The translations under genes and the position numbers were made by a program. 64,000 nt of DNA from positions 372,001 through 436,000 of the forward strand of contig NZ_QYYG01000002.1 in NCBI RefSeq assembly GCF_003591175.1, read 5' to 3'. Within the stretch, counting starts at the first letter, position 1; every line of letters begins with the position of its first letter. The stretch is from Serratia inhibens. Lineage in GTDB: Bacteria; Pseudomonadota; Gammaproteobacteria; Enterobacterales; Enterobacteriaceae. The notes beneath the pieces were generated by a model that saw only the letters and a list, made by a program, of their open reading frames with translations, ran no database searches and had not been told where the DNA came from. Positions 36,395 to 45,592 of this stretch are shown piece by piece.

Positions 36395-37150
36395 TTATAA
36401 ATAGATAAACGTAGTGACGGCGTCACTTTCATGCCAGTAACGCCCGCTAAAACGGCGGCCGGCGTGGCAATGCGCCGTGAGTGTTTTAAGCAGTTGCAGT
36501 TCAAAGGTCTGTTGTTGCGTATCTATCGCCACCATGCGCGCATCGAGAAAATCAAAGTAGCAGCGCACCTGCGGATAAAGGGTTTTGAACAGGCTCTCCT
36601 TGGCGGAGAACGCCAGCGTCAGCAATTGGTTGAACGCCTGCGGCCGCTGGCGCAGCGTTGCGCACTCTTCCTCGCCGACGATGGCGGCCCACAGTTCTTC
36701 GGCCCGTTCGGCCGGGATCAGCGTTTCAACGTCCAGCCCCACGCCACCCAGCCCGCTTTCCCGATGCACCGCGCACATCGCGGTATCCGCATTATGGCTG
36801 AGCGCGCCGGCAATGCCCTGCGGCCACTGCGGAGCGCGGTCTTCGCCCCGCTGCAGGGTAAAATCGGCGAACCCCAACGGCGCCAGCAATGCCCGCGCCA
36901 GATAGCGCCCGGCCAGATACTCCGCCCGCCGCTTTGGCACCGCACGCGCCAGATGATCGGGAAGATTCATGCCGGCATCGCCGAAGCAGCGGTCCTGATA
37001 ATCCGCCAGGGAAAAACGGCAACGGGCGATCTGCCCCGGATAACCGTCCAGGTTCAGCCATTCGATGGTGGGGATAAAAGAAGATAGCACTTGTCGTCCA
37101 GGGTGGGTGTGCAGGCCGCTAATTTTAGACGCCGGATGGACCGGCGACAA
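36395..37150 (-). CDS. entD: 4'-phosphopantetheinyl transferase, EntD/PswP type
   Basis: PPTase that converts apo-carrier proteins of NRPS/PKS systems to holo form with CoA. Core motifs: RRAEYLAGRYLAR, GALSHNADTAMCAV, GVGLDVE (Mg-binding Asp and Glu) and FSAKESLFK. In Serratia a homologue (PswP) serves serrawettin and prodigiosin synthesis; this copy could do the same, but no NRPS lies nearby. No ATG suits the N-terminus: a TTG at 37150 (251 aa) has GGGAGAGGA seven bases upstream and is my choice; a GTG at 37090 would give 231 aa. Confidence 0.85.
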   Translation of the reverse strand: MSPVHPASKISGLHTHPGRQVLSSFIPTIEWLNLDGYPGQIARCRFSLADYQDRCFGDAGMNLPDHLARAVPKRRAEYLAGRYLARALLAPLGFADFTLQRGEDRAPQWPQGIAGALSHNADTAMCAVHRESGLGGVGLDVETLIPAERAEELWAAIVGEEECATLRQRPQAFNQLLTLAFSAKESLFKTLYPQVRCYFDFLDARMVAIDTQQQTFELQLLKTLTAHCHAGRRFSGRYWHESDAVTTFIYL

Positions 37151-37158
37151 CGATTATT

Positions 37159-37183
37159 CCTCTCCCCCAACCGGAGGGAGAGG
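37159..37183. other. Hairpin over the PPTase ribosome-binding site
   Basis: CCTCTCCC and GGGAGAGG pair around a nine-base loop between agp and the PPTase gene. On the minus strand the second arm contains the GGGAGAGGA that serves the TTG start, so the stem could hide it. Confidence 0.45.
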
Positions 37184-37193
37184 TTCGGTGAGA

Positions 37194-38423
37194 TTACAGA
37201 ATCTCTTTCATGGTTTTTTCGAAATCGCTCCAGGCGCAGAAGCCCTGTTTATCCACCGGGCAGCCTTCCAGCGCCAGCGTCACGCGCTGCGGCGGGGTTT
37301 TCAGCGTAGGCTTATCGGCATTGCGCAGTTGGTCCGCGGACTGGTAAACGTACTCAATCTTCAGCAGATCGCGATCGTTTTTCTTATCGTGCCAGCGCTG
37401 GAACACCAGTTTGCCGCCAATCGGCGTTTTCTCATACTGGTGCGGCAGCTGATAAGGTTTGAAGCGCATCGCCGACAGCAGCGAAGCGATGTTGGAGTCA
37501 TGGCCCACCAGCACCGTCAGCTTCGGCGCATCCGGTTTGCGTTCGCCAATCAAGGCGCCGTTGATGTAGGTCAACAGCGGTTTGGCGACGTTCTGCGCCA
37601 CCACCGGCGAGGTGAACAGCGAGTCCTGGTAACCGTCTTTCAGTTGCGCCAGCTGTTTCCACTGTTGCGGCGTGGTGATTTTGCCCCAGGCCACGTCCTT
37701 CATCGGGAAGCCTTCGTAATATTGCAGCATAAAGGCGTCCACCAGCGAGTTGCCCACCCGCAGCGGGCCGGCGACGCCCGGCTCTTTGCCCGGCACCGCG
37801 CTCATCTTGCTGGCTTCTTTGGTCAGATCGCAGTGCTTGTCGGTTTTACAGGCGCTGGAATCTTTGTAATCGATGATTTTCGCCAGTTGCTTGTAGGCCG
37901 CATCCAGCTTCAGCGAAGCCAGCTCGGTGTTCATCGCCCCCAGCGCCTGTTGATTGAAGGCTTCGCTGTTGTCGGTGATGATCGGGTTGAAGGTAGGATC
38001 CATCTCCCCCATTTTGTCCTGGTGATGCACGCTGATGTCGCAGCCGGGGAACGCGCCGTTGGTAAAGAACTGCGCGGTCGCGACCGTGCGTTGCAGGCTG
38101 TTGGCGTAAACGTAAACGCTGCCGGCGGTCGGGCAGCCTTCCTGCGGCAATACGCCGGTCTGCTTCAGCCACTCATTGAAATAGTGGCCCATGTACACTT
38201 CCAGCACCCCGCCCTTGGTGGTCAACAGGCCACCCGGCGTGTCCCAGGCCGGCCAGGCTTTGGGGGTGGATTGCGCCAGCACGCTGCCGTTATTGGCCAG
38301 CGGCGCACGCAGGTTGTGGCGGCTCATCATCAGCACCTGTTCCAGCTGATAGTCGTTGGTTTCCGCCAGGGCATTCCCGGTCAATAATAAGGGCAAACAC
38401 AGCAATAACGTTTTTCTTCTCAT
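37194..38423 (-). CDS. agp: Periplasmic glucose-1-phosphatase Agp
   Basis: Histidine acid phosphatase of 409 aa, with a signal peptide ([19 protein letters not shown]), that releases glucose from glucose-1-phosphate in the periplasm. It matches E. coli Agp along its length. The catalytic motif reads RHNLRAPL (Asn instead of the Gly usual in phytases), and the proton-donor motif reads [11 protein letters not shown]; both are Agp hallmarks. [20 protein letters not shown] and [12 protein letters not shown] are also conserved. Confidence 0.96.
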   Translation of the reverse strand: MRRKTLLLCLPLLLTGNALAETNDYQLEQVLMMSRHNLRAPLANNGSVLAQSTPKAWPAWDTPGGLLTTKGGVLEVYMGHYFNEWLKQTGVLPQEGCPTAGSVYVYANSLQRTVATAQFFTNGAFPGCDISVHHQDKMGEMDPTFNPIITDNSEAFNQQALGAMNTELASLKLDAAYKQLAKIIDYKDSSACKTDKHCDLTKEASKMSAVPGKEPGVAGPLRVGNSLVDAFMLQYYEGFPMKDVAWGKITTPQQWKQLAQLKDGYQDSLFTSPVVAQNVAKPLLTYINGALIGERKPDAPKLTVLVGHDSNIASLLSAMRFKPYQLPHQYEKTPIGGKLVFQRWHDKKNDRDLLKIEYVYQSADQLRNADKPTLKTPPQRVTLALEGCPVDKQGFCAWSDFEKTMKEIL

Positions 38424-38812
38424 CCGCAGAGGCTCCCGGAAAGTGATTATTTTGAATATGTTAGCTTTCGCATCGCTATGATGGAGGGGTTATCCGGTGA
38501 AGTGTGTGATGGGTATCACGGGGAGAGGATCCGACCGGCGGTCATCCGATCAACAACCGCACGGCGATCTACGCCACGCCGAGATCATTTACGGCAAGGC
38601 TGGCCGCCCGCGGCGGATTTACCGAGGATAAGGGGTGAGGCCATAGATGGGTCGCATCACGCAGCCAACGCAGAGACAGCTTGAAGTATGACGGCGAAAA
38701 TCTGCCAAAAGCTCAACGGGTTGCGCATTCTGTAAGCAAACAGTCACAGAATGTGTAATCCGCCTTTGACATGCCGCCGACACCCCGTTAAGATTGCGGC
38801 CGTTCACACAAT
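38424..38812. other. agp-tRNA intergenic region
   Basis: The 389-bp gap contains the partial ERIC and the upstream region of the tRNA gene. I see no credible coding sequence. Confidence 0.6.
38631..38696. repeat. Degenerate ERIC right half
   Basis: GGGGTGAGGCC...CACGCAGCCAACGCAGAGACAGCTTGAAGTATGACGGCG resembles the right half of ERIC (see 32533-32658). The left half and terminal inverted repeat are not recognisable. Confidence 0.55.
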
Positions 38813-38888
38813 TCCTCTGTAGTTCAGTCGGTAGAACGGCGGACTGTTAATCCGTATGTCACTGGTTCGAGTCCAGTCAGAGGAGCCA
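38813..38888 (+). tRNA. tRNA-Asn (GTT)
   Basis: A 76-nt cloverleaf with acceptor stem TCCTCTG/CAGAGGA, D-loop AGTTCAGTCGGTAGA, anticodon GTT at 38846-38848, T-loop GGTTCGAGTCC and encoded CCA. tRNA-Asn genes are frequent island integration sites; the region downstream has an island character. Confidence 0.97.
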
Positions 38889-38947
38889 AATTAGAGAAGC
38901 CCGCTCAGGGAAACCTGAGCGGGCTTTTTGCTTCTTGGCGTTGTTGA
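38886..38947. repeat. Island boundary repeat, left copy
   Basis: Starts at the tRNA CCA and covers CCAAATTA, the terminator and TTTTTGCTTCTTGGCGT. An imperfect direct copy lies at 55274-55333 (roughly 80% identical by eye). Confidence 0.6.
38897..38929 (+). terminator. tRNA-Asn terminator
   Basis: AGCCCGCTCAGG-GAAA-CCTGAGCGGGCT followed by a T-run directly after the tRNA. Confidence 0.92.
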
Positions 38948-39064
38948 CCGGCGGTTATGAGTGAGGAGCGGACATACCGCCGCTTCCTGAAAGTGTCTTT
39001 AATTTATTTTTGAGAAAAGGCGACCTATATTACCTCGGGCATAAGCCTTACTAAAAAATCACTA

Positions 39065-39679
39065 TCAAGGCATCTGCTTTAAAATCCGGCTGATATTTGC
39101 CACCAGATATTCCTCATCTACAGGCTCTTGAGTAATCAGAACTCTGAACCAGACAGGAGCAATAAGCGTTTCAAGTATGCCTTTGCGCTGCCCCTTATAG
39201 CCTTCTTCACCGCGCAGTACTGCCTGTTCGAAAATCATTTCTGCCTGCTGAAATCTTTGCTCCCAGACATCCCGAATAGCGGATTCAACCATATCGTCAC
39301 CTGACGAAGTGGCGCTGATAGCGCCTTGTACTAATTTTCTGCCTTCTGCTGAATAAAGCATGGCGGTTATCATCTGCAAAAATTGCAACAAATCAAGGGA
39401 TAGACTGCCACTGTCTGGAATTCTGACCATGCTTTCAGCTGTGTTTTTGAAAACATCGGCAATCAGCCTTGCTCTGTCAGGCCACCGGCGATAGACCGTC
39501 GAAGCATTTACACCGGCAAGTTGCGCTACGTTGCGGTGCGTTAATGCATTCGCCCCTTGTTCCATGAGTATTTGCCGGGCAGCCTGCAACACAGCCTCCC
39601 TGACTTTCGCACTGCGTCCACCCGTTCTCTCTTTTACTGCGTCGAGTGATTCTTTTTCTTCAGGTGTTGCTCTCATCAT
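39065..39679 (-). CDS. TetR-family repressor
   Basis: TetR-type regulator of 204 aa: N-terminal HTH (AREAVLQAARQILMEQG-like first helix, then THRNVAQLAGVNASTVYRRW) and a helical ligand-binding domain. The ATG at 39679 has AGG eight bases upstream; the in-frame TTG before it is ignored. It is divergent from the lactonase-like gene with a 14-bp perfect dyad between them, so it most likely represses that gene. Confidence 0.9.
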   Translation of the reverse strand: MMRATPEEKESLDAVKERTGGRSAKVREAVLQAARQILMEQGANALTHRNVAQLAGVNASTVYRRWPDRARLIADVFKNTAESMVRIPDSGSLSLDLLQFLQMITAMLYSAEGRKLVQGAISATSSGDDMVESAIRDVWEQRFQQAEMIFEQAVLRGEEGYKGQRKGILETLIAPVWFRVLITQEPVDEEYLVANISRILKQMP

Positions 39680-39700
39680 GATCAAAGCCTAAGATTTAAT

Positions 39701-39714
39701 GCAACACTTGTTGC
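39701..39714. promoter_or_regulatory. Candidate TetR operator
   Basis: GCAACACTTGTTGC is a perfect 14-bp palindrome in the 49-bp gap between the divergent TetR and lactonase-like genes. Confidence 0.65.
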
Positions 39715-39728
39715 TTTAAGAGAGTGAC

Positions 39729-40568
39729 ATGAAAATACATTGCCTGCAAACCGGAGATGTCCAGATTAAAAGCCGACATCAACTGGCCCGCTACGAGACT
39801 CGTCCAGCCCGGGTAGTTGATGTCTTGAGAGACAAAGACTGGAGTCCTCGTCTCCCGATTGGATGCTGGCTTATTGAACATCCGGAAGGGCTTATCTTAG
39901 TGGATACTGGCGAAAGCTCACACGCGAATGATCCCGGGTATCAACCCTGGTGGCACCCATTTATGCAGAAGTGCGAGAGAAGATGGGTTAAACCTGAAGA
40001 AGAAGTTAATTCTAGAATTCAGGCGGTTGGATTCAATCCCCGGGATGTCAGATGGGTAATAATGACCCACATGCATGGCGATCATGCAGGAGGAATCGGT
40101 CACTTTCCTGACAGTGAGATAATCCTGAGCCAAAAAGAAGCGCATGACGCTCTCGCATGGAGTGGGCCAGCACAAGGTTTCCTTAACATGCATTATCCAA
40201 AATGGCTTAAACCAACCACCACCACACATGATGACGGTCCGTTTGAGAGTTTTGACAGAAGTATGGCGGTAACGAAAGACGGCGCTGTAAGAATAGTTCC
40301 AACACCGGGACACACTCTTGGCCACCAGTCTGTAGTGGTAGATGCAGGCACTCACTATGTATTGATCGCTGGCGATGCTTCGTACCAGGAAAGCTATATG
40401 CTGGAGGGCCGCATTGATGGTGTCGCAGTTGATTCCAGGTTACATCATGACTCAACTCGCAGAATGCGCGAGCTATGTAAACGAAAACCAACCATCACCC
40501 AGTTCGCCCATGATTTTGATAGTGCAAAACGTCTTGAGGAGCAAATATTCACCCTTCCCCGCGAATAA
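39729..40568 (+). CDS. Metallo-beta-lactamase-fold AHL-lactonase-like hydrolase
   Basis: MBL-fold hydrolase of 279 aa. Dinuclear-metal motif THMHGDHAGG (His114, His116, Asp118, His119), with later PTPGHTLGHQS, LIAGDAS and the C-terminal QFAHD. The order and the LILVDTG strand match N-acyl-homoserine lactonases (AiiA/AttM/AhlD-like), which open the lactone ring of quorum-sensing signals. Activity on AHL is a family inference; other lactones are possible. Its promoter region is shared with the TetR gene. Base composition is lower in G+C than the backbone. Confidence 0.82.
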   Translation: MKIHCLQTGDVQIKSRHQLARYETRPARVVDVLRDKDWSPRLPIGCWLIEHPEGLILVDTGESSHANDPGYQPWWHPFMQKCERRWVKPEEEVNSRIQAVGFNPRDVRWVIMTHMHGDHAGGIGHFPDSEIILSQKEAHDALAWSGPAQGFLNMHYPKWLKPTTTTHDDGPFESFDRSMAVTKDGAVRIVPTPGHTLGHQSVVVDAGTHYVLIAGDASYQESYMLEGRIDGVAVDSRLHHDSTRRMRELCKRKPTITQFAHDFDSAKRLEEQIFTLPRE

Positions 40569-40877
40569 TTGATATCTCCTGTAGTTCTGTTTCAAGATTG
40601 CTGACGCCATAAGAGCGTGTCCGCTTCCGGCACAAACCGGGCCTCCTGACGACAGGGGATTATTTCCCTGAAGCTAACAAGACAGGCGAGCAGAGTGCAG
40701 CTCGCCCTACTGAATGCCGCTGTCAGCAGGTAATCTCTTTTAACCCCGGAGAGAGGGCTTTACGGCGTTTGCGACGTAAAGGGGGGATTTACGGGGCCTT
40801 ATCTTGCTGCTGACGCTTAGGGGGATATTCTTCAGTTATTTCAGCGAAACCAGGGAACTTAACACGGTAGGCTTGTA
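40569..40877. other. Non-coding stretch in the island
   Basis: About 309 bp between the lactonase-like gene and the convergent LysR gene. It holds TGTCCGCTTCCGGCACA, like motifs elsewhere in the island, and GGGG-rich tracts. No gene or complete mobile element is recognised. Confidence 0.5.
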
Positions 40878-41735
40878 TCAACGGTAGTCCGTTAAGGAAC
40901 GATAGAGAAAGTTGTACAGGCAATCTGTTGCAGGCCCACTTTCTCCTGACTTCCGTAAGATACTCACTTCCAGATCGTTCAGTGGAGGCAGACCTTCATT
41001 GACGCCAATAATGCGCAGGGATGGCGGTACGCTGCACTTGGCCAGACCGGCCACTGCAAGCCCCGCCTGAACAACAGCTACAAGACCAAGCAAGCTGGCA
41101 CTCGAATAAGCATTCCGGTAGGTATAGCCGTTTTCAGATAGAGCACGAATGACATTGGTACGTGCAGCACTCCCGGGAGCAAATAGTGCTACCGGGACAG
41201 GATCACTTTTCCAGGCGACATGTGTTGGTGATGCAACCCAGACAAAAGGCTCTTTTCGTATCACTTCAACCGGTTGTTCCTCCACCCGGGTAACAATGGC
41301 CAGGTCAATTTTTCCATCCGCAATAGCTTTTGTGAGGGAAAGAGAGGGCTCACATATCAGTTCTACTGTCACCAGGGGATGTTCCGCCGAGAATTGTTCA
41401 AGCACCGGGGGTAATAAAAAAGCGGCATAGTCATCAGGTACCCCCAGGCGAACACAGCCAGTTTCTTCCGGGCGTGTCACACTTGTCCAGGCCTCATCTG
41501 ACAGTTTTAAAATTTGCCTGGCATGAACCAGGAAATCAGCACCAACGGAGTTGAGGGCAACAGTCTTTGTCCCTCGATGTAAAAGGCGTTTACCGATGGA
41601 CTGTTCAAGACGCTTGATCTGCATACTCACAGCAGACTGGCTTCTCCCGATACGTTCGCCCGCACGGGAAAAACTGCCCGTTTCGACAACAGCAACAAAG
41701 GCACGCAGCAGATCAATATCTAAAAGGTTAGCCAT
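40878..41735 (-). CDS. LysR-family regulator (island)
   Basis: LysR-type regulator of 285 aa; HTH in LLRAFVAVVETGSFSRAGER and GRSQSAVSMQIKRLEQSIG. The ATG at 41735 (ANLLDIDLLRAF) gives the normal family start; the ORF could begin 11 codons earlier. It is divergent from the EamA transporter gene by 113 bp, the usual pairing of a LysR regulator with an exporter it controls. Confidence 0.9.
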   Translation of the reverse strand: MANLLDIDLLRAFVAVVETGSFSRAGERIGRSQSAVSMQIKRLEQSIGKRLLHRGTKTVALNSVGADFLVHARQILKLSDEAWTSVTRPEETGCVRLGVPDDYAAFLLPPVLEQFSAEHPLVTVELICEPSLSLTKAIADGKIDLAIVTRVEEQPVEVIRKEPFVWVASPTHVAWKSDPVPVALFAPGSAARTNVIRALSENGYTYRNAYSSASLLGLVAVVQAGLAVAGLAKCSVPPSLRIIGVNEGLPPLNDLEVSILRKSGESGPATDCLYNFLYRSLTDYR

Positions 41736-41848
41736 AGTTCTATTAATATAACGAATAGAATCTATCAAATCTATTCACTGGCTTAATTTAACCACGAAAA
41801 ATATAGTTGCTTCATTGTTCATTTTAGAGTCTGGGAAAGGATAGAAAA

Positions 41849-42742
41849 ATGTCTGACAAACAGCTACCTGCGGTTAAACTTGCTGTCGGAATGGCGATGA
41901 TAGGAACGGTTGGTGCTTTTGCCGTGGAGTCCGGACTTTCGCCAGTTTCGGTAGTGTTCTGGCGCTGCGTTTTTGGCACTCTCTTTCTTGGCTTATGGTG
42001 CATCATCCGGGGTTACCTGCCGGACAGGTCCCTTTCCCTTAAACGTCTTACTTATGCCTCCCTCGCAGGGGTCTGTATGGTGCTTAGCTGGATAGCTTTT
42101 TTTGCCGGATTCACACTTACCTCAATAGCCACAACAACTATTGTCTACCACATACAACCTTTCTTTGTTGTACTGATTAGCGCGGTGTTTCTTAGGGAGC
42201 AGATCTCACTTAACCAGGTCCTATGGATGGCAGGAGCATTTACAGGTGTCATTCTGGCCAGTGGGCTTATCGCTCCCTTCAGTGTCATTAGTATTCACTG
42301 GATTCTGGGAGTCGCGCTTACTCTGGTTGCCGCCTTGCTGTACGCGATATCAACAGTAGTGGGGAAAGGACTGGGGCAGCAACGACCCGAAATTACCACA
42401 TTATGCCAAACGATAGTTGGAATTATTCTGCTGGCCCCCTTTACCGATTCGTTTCGTTCAGTTCCTCCCGAGTCGTGGGGGTGGTTAATTGGCATAGGTA
42501 TACTGCACACCGGTGTCGCCTACGTCCTGATGTATTCGGCTTATCCAAAGTTAACCACCCCGGTAATTGGCGTGCTGACTTTTATCTACCCACTGGTTGC
42601 TATCATTGTTGACTGGGTGTTTTATGGCCATCAACCTGGGATCATTCAGATGACAGGAATGATACTGATCGCACTATGCACACTTGGTGTAAAACTGGGC
42701 TGGTCTTTCCCCGTCGGGCTACAACGGAAGATAAGTTTATAA
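41849..42742 (+). CDS. EamA/DMT-family transporter
   Basis: Inner-membrane protein of 297 aa with ten helices in two EamA repeats (FWRCVFGTLFLGLWCII, IVYHIQPFFVVLISAVFLRE in the first; HTGVAYVLMYSAYPKL, IYPLVAIIVDWVFYG in the second). GGAAAGG precedes the ATG. Likely an exporter of amino acids or similar metabolites, controlled by the divergent LysR regulator. Confidence 0.88.
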   Translation: MSDKQLPAVKLAVGMAMIGTVGAFAVESGLSPVSVVFWRCVFGTLFLGLWCIIRGYLPDRSLSLKRLTYASLAGVCMVLSWIAFFAGFTLTSIATTTIVYHIQPFFVVLISAVFLREQISLNQVLWMAGAFTGVILASGLIAPFSVISIHWILGVALTLVAALLYAISTVVGKGLGQQRPEITTLCQTIVGIILLAPFTDSFRSVPPESWGWLIGIGILHTGVAYVLMYSAYPKLTTPVIGVLTFIYPLVAIIVDWVFYGHQPGIIQMTGMILIALCTLGVKLGWSFPVGLQRKISL

Positions 42743-43082
42743 GGCCATAGCGACGGATAATCTTCACGGGTTCAGCGTCCACTCATGGCACTAAGCGGAC
42801 ATTCTTATCGATTCGAAAGTCCGCTATGAGCGAAAAGCGGAAGTTCATAACTTTTTACTGTCTAACAGACATTAATAACATTGTTTTGTATTAATCAACG
42901 GAGAGTTGATCGCCTCTAGTTAGATGTAAAAAATTCGCATATCACTACAATGTATAATCATTGACAATAGTGAATAAAATTGTATGTGACTAAAAAATTC
43001 ACCATACTTTAATTTAACCAATTGATATTTTTATTAAATAATGATAAATGAATACCTTTAACGCGAAGATGGAATTTTAAAA
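42743..43082. other. AT-rich gap before the GIY-YIG gene
   Basis: 340 bp with a sharp fall in G+C. It contains the left copy of an imperfect repeat (42787-42840) and many A/T tracts that could act as promoters. No gene seen. Confidence 0.55.
42787..42840 (+). repeat. Imperfect direct repeat, left of the GIY-YIG gene
   Basis: Begins GGCACTAAGCGG and ends with GTCCGCTATGAGCG...AAGCGG. A related copy lies at 44061-44118 on the other side of the gene. Confidence 0.5.
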
Positions 43083-44015
43083 ATGGAATGGAGATTTTTA
43101 GGTTCTATATCAGATGCCAGAAAGTCCGGCTGTAGTGGGGTTTATCTTATCGTTCATCAAGGGATTTTTAATCGTGTTGTTTATGTTGGAGTGAGTTGTA
43201 ATGTAGGGAGAAGGATAAATGAACATTATGAAGGTTACCTGAGAGGAAATCGAACAATTTACAATGCAGGTCACAATGATGACGTATATCGTCTTATGTC
43301 AACTTACAAAATTCGAAATCATATAAAACACTATCAGTCCTTGGCAAAGAATTATGAAATATGGGGTTCAACTACACTGCATTTTGATTCACCCATGAAC
43401 ATATTAGCAAAAAAACAGACTTTTGATGCCAAATGGGAGAACATTGCATTTGAAAAGTATATGCCTCAACTGGTAGTGTGGGCTCTGCCAATGGCCAATT
43501 ACTGTTATTCAAATGCAACTAAAATTGAAAGTGTAATCCAATCAAAGCTCATTAAATCTTTTGATTTAAGAGGTTTTTTTAATGCTAAAGACTTAAGCAT
43601 TTTGGGTAAAATTGAGAAGCCTTATTTAGAAAATATTAAATATCTTATTATTGATTCTCCTGATGTAGACGCGGCATCCAAACTTATTTTTGACAATTTA
43701 TTTTTAAAAAGAATCGACGAAAACTTTGGCAAAGAATTCCATTCACAATTTGAAAGTGAAATTTTTCAGAGGGAAAAAGAAACTCTGAGAAAGCGAGCAA
43801 CTAGGAACCATATGGTTTCTCTTTATGAAAATTATGGAAAACCTTGGACTTTGAAGGAAATGGAAAAACTAAGAGTCATGCTAGTAGATTTTGAGTTGTC
43901 ACCAACAGAAATATCTGATTACCTTGGAAGGGATCCTCGTTCTATTTCTAAAAAAATAATCGAAAATGATAAAATTACTAATCATAAGTGGCGAAAGAGC
44001 GTCGGATGGTTATGA
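43083..44015 (+). CDS. GIY-YIG nuclease-like protein with C-terminal HTH
   Basis: AT-rich gene for 310 aa. The N-terminus fits a GIY-YIG domain: GVY at residues 19-21, YVG at 34-36, then Arg43/Arg44 and His48, and a candidate metal-binding Glu149 in KIESVIQ. The C-terminal part (PWTLKEMEKLRVML, then PTEISDYLGRDPRSISKKI) looks like a SANT/Myb-like or HTH DNA-binding module. A long spacer separates YIG from the Glu. Function is unknown: it could be a standalone nuclease, for example of a defence or mobile element. Its composition differs strongly from all neighbours and direct repeats flank it. Confidence 0.62.
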   Translation: MEWRFLGSISDARKSGCSGVYLIVHQGIFNRVVYVGVSCNVGRRINEHYEGYLRGNRTIYNAGHNDDVYRLMSTYKIRNHIKHYQSLAKNYEIWGSTTLHFDSPMNILAKKQTFDAKWENIAFEKYMPQLVVWALPMANYCYSNATKIESVIQSKLIKSFDLRGFFNAKDLSILGKIEKPYLENIKYLIIDSPDVDAASKLIFDNLFLKRIDENFGKEFHSQFESEIFQREKETLRKRATRNHMVSLYENYGKPWTLKEMEKLRVMLVDFELSPTEISDYLGRDPRSISKKIIENDKITNHKWRKSVGWL

Positions 44016-44060
44016 CGTTACATATTGATGAAATAAACAAATCTAGCAACTTCAGCTTTT

Positions 44061-44118
44061 GGCACTAAGCGGCCAGACTGAAAGGCCGTCAGGTCGGCTA
44101 TGAACGGGAATAATGAGG
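44061..44118 (+). repeat. Imperfect direct repeat, right of the GIY-YIG gene
   Basis: Begins with the same GGCACTAAGCGG and later has GTCGGCTATGAACG, matching the left copy at 42787-42840 in order and spacing. Confidence 0.5.
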
Positions 44119-44178
44119 ATCGATACATGCCGGCAGCAAGAAGGTATTAACAAGCTGCCAGCATTAATCATTATAATC

Positions 44179-45564
44179 TCATCGATGCAGGCGCAGCATA
44201 CTTGAGAGAGACGATAGCGCGGATATAAGGCAGGCAAGCCCAAAGACGTAGACGGCGAACTGTGCGCCTGCGTCGTCCGTCAATCCGTTCAACAGCGCAA
44301 TAACCATCGCAACCAGCGCCGCGCCAATGGATTGCCCTGCGGTCCTGGCGGTCGACAATACACCCGAGGCGGTTACCGTTCGGTTCGCTGCGACATTCGA
44401 AAACATCTCTTTATTGTTCGGTGGCAGGAAGAGCCCGTAACCAATCCCGCAAACTGCTACACGCCATAGAAAATCATTCATCGTTGCCGCTTCCGGCAGC
44501 AGCGCCAGCGATCCCAACCCCAGGCAAAAAATCATTACGCCGACCGTCGATATCTGGGTAGGATTTAAACGATTCGACAGCCTGCCGGCGATCGGGGCAC
44601 AGATTGCCACGGCAATCGGCCAGGGTGTAAAGATGAACGCCGCTTCCAGGACAGAATAGTGATAGGCGTGCTGTAGTACAAAGGGCAACCCGACCAGCGC
44701 CATCCCCTGAGCCACAAACATTGAGACGGAAGATATCACCGCGAAGGAATATCGCCGGGAATGAAATATATCCAGAGGCAGCAACGGGTTCTTTGAACGC
44801 CTCTGCGCGTTGAGGAAGATGGCGACCAGCACCACTGAAGCGACGCCGCAAAGTATGAGTATGCGGCTGTCCCAGCGCCCGATTTGGTCGACAGCAATGA
44901 CCATCAGACCCAAGGCCGCCGCTGAGGTGACCGCCCCACCCCAATCGAAGCCTTTTTCCCTCTCATCAGTATCGACGCCCAACGAGATAAGCGAGAATAC
45001 AATGGCAAGCGCACCCAGCGGGATATTGATATAGAACAACCAGGGCCAGTCGAGATAGGAGATGATCAGGCCGCCTAACGCAGGCCCGATGGCCGTCCCC
45101 ACCGCAAAGGCCAGCGCATTTATCCCTAAAATTGTTCCCAGCGCATTCGGCGGAAAGATAACCCGGTAGAGACCCAGTCCGACACTGATCATGACCGCAT
45201 AACTCACCCCCTGAAGTACCCGCATGGCAACCAGCATGCCGAAGGTTGAGGAGAGGCTGCAACCCAGCGATGCCAGCGTAAACAGCACCATGCCCGCCGT
45301 GTAGAAGCGCCGCTCCCCTATCCTCGAACCCAGTGATGCGCAGATCAGCATCGTTGCGGCACTGGCAACCTGATAGCCGTTGGTCACCCAGATGACAGAG
45401 GCTGAATCTACCCGTAAAGCCTCGGCAATAGAGGGCAAGGAAATATTGACGATGGAACTGTCCAGCGCCGCCATAACAACGCCAATCAAGATGGCGGCAG
45501 CCGCCAGATAGCGCCTTGGCGCCTCAAATCCTTGTTCTAAGGTATTACTGCTTACCAACGACAT
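44179..45564 (-). CDS. MFS drug-efflux transporter, DHA2 (EmrB/QacA) family
   Basis: Inner-membrane drug/H+ antiporter-like protein of 461 aa with 14 expected helices. Family marks: MAALDSSIVNISLPSIAEAL in helix 1, NGYQVASAATMLICASLGSR, GLGLYRVIFPPNALGTILG and FGLALGPALGG-like AVGTAIGPALGG (motif C). It lies just downstream of the kinase-like/GAPDH-like/PrpD genes (28 bp from the kinase-like stop) and probably exports the product of that set or protects against it. Confidence 0.92.
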   Translation of the reverse strand: MSLVSSNTLEQGFEAPRRYLAAAAILIGVVMAALDSSIVNISLPSIAEALRVDSASVIWVTNGYQVASAATMLICASLGSRIGERRFYTAGMVLFTLASLGCSLSSTFGMLVAMRVLQGVSYAVMISVGLGLYRVIFPPNALGTILGINALAFAVGTAIGPALGGLIISYLDWPWLFYINIPLGALAIVFSLISLGVDTDEREKGFDWGGAVTSAAALGLMVIAVDQIGRWDSRILILCGVASVVLVAIFLNAQRRSKNPLLPLDIFHSRRYSFAVISSVSMFVAQGMALVGLPFVLQHAYHYSVLEAAFIFTPWPIAVAICAPIAGRLSNRLNPTQISTVGVMIFCLGLGSLALLPEAATMNDFLWRVAVCGIGYGLFLPPNNKEMFSNVAANRTVTASGVLSTARTAGQSIGAALVAMVIALLNGLTDDAGAQFAVYVFGLACLISALSSLSSMLRLHR

Positions 45565-45592
45565 ATCCCGGACATCCTATAGTGAATTGGTG

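Noticed and set aside
37065..38387. 440-codon open frame on the plus strand
   Set aside because: Antisense to agp, which matches its family along the whole length. The translated frame is rich in Arg, His and Gln without any domain pattern.
38889..39064. Integrase gene expected beside tRNA-Asn
   Set aside because: The 176 bp between the tRNA and the TetR gene contain only a terminator and non-coding sequence; no integrase is seen anywhere in the island.
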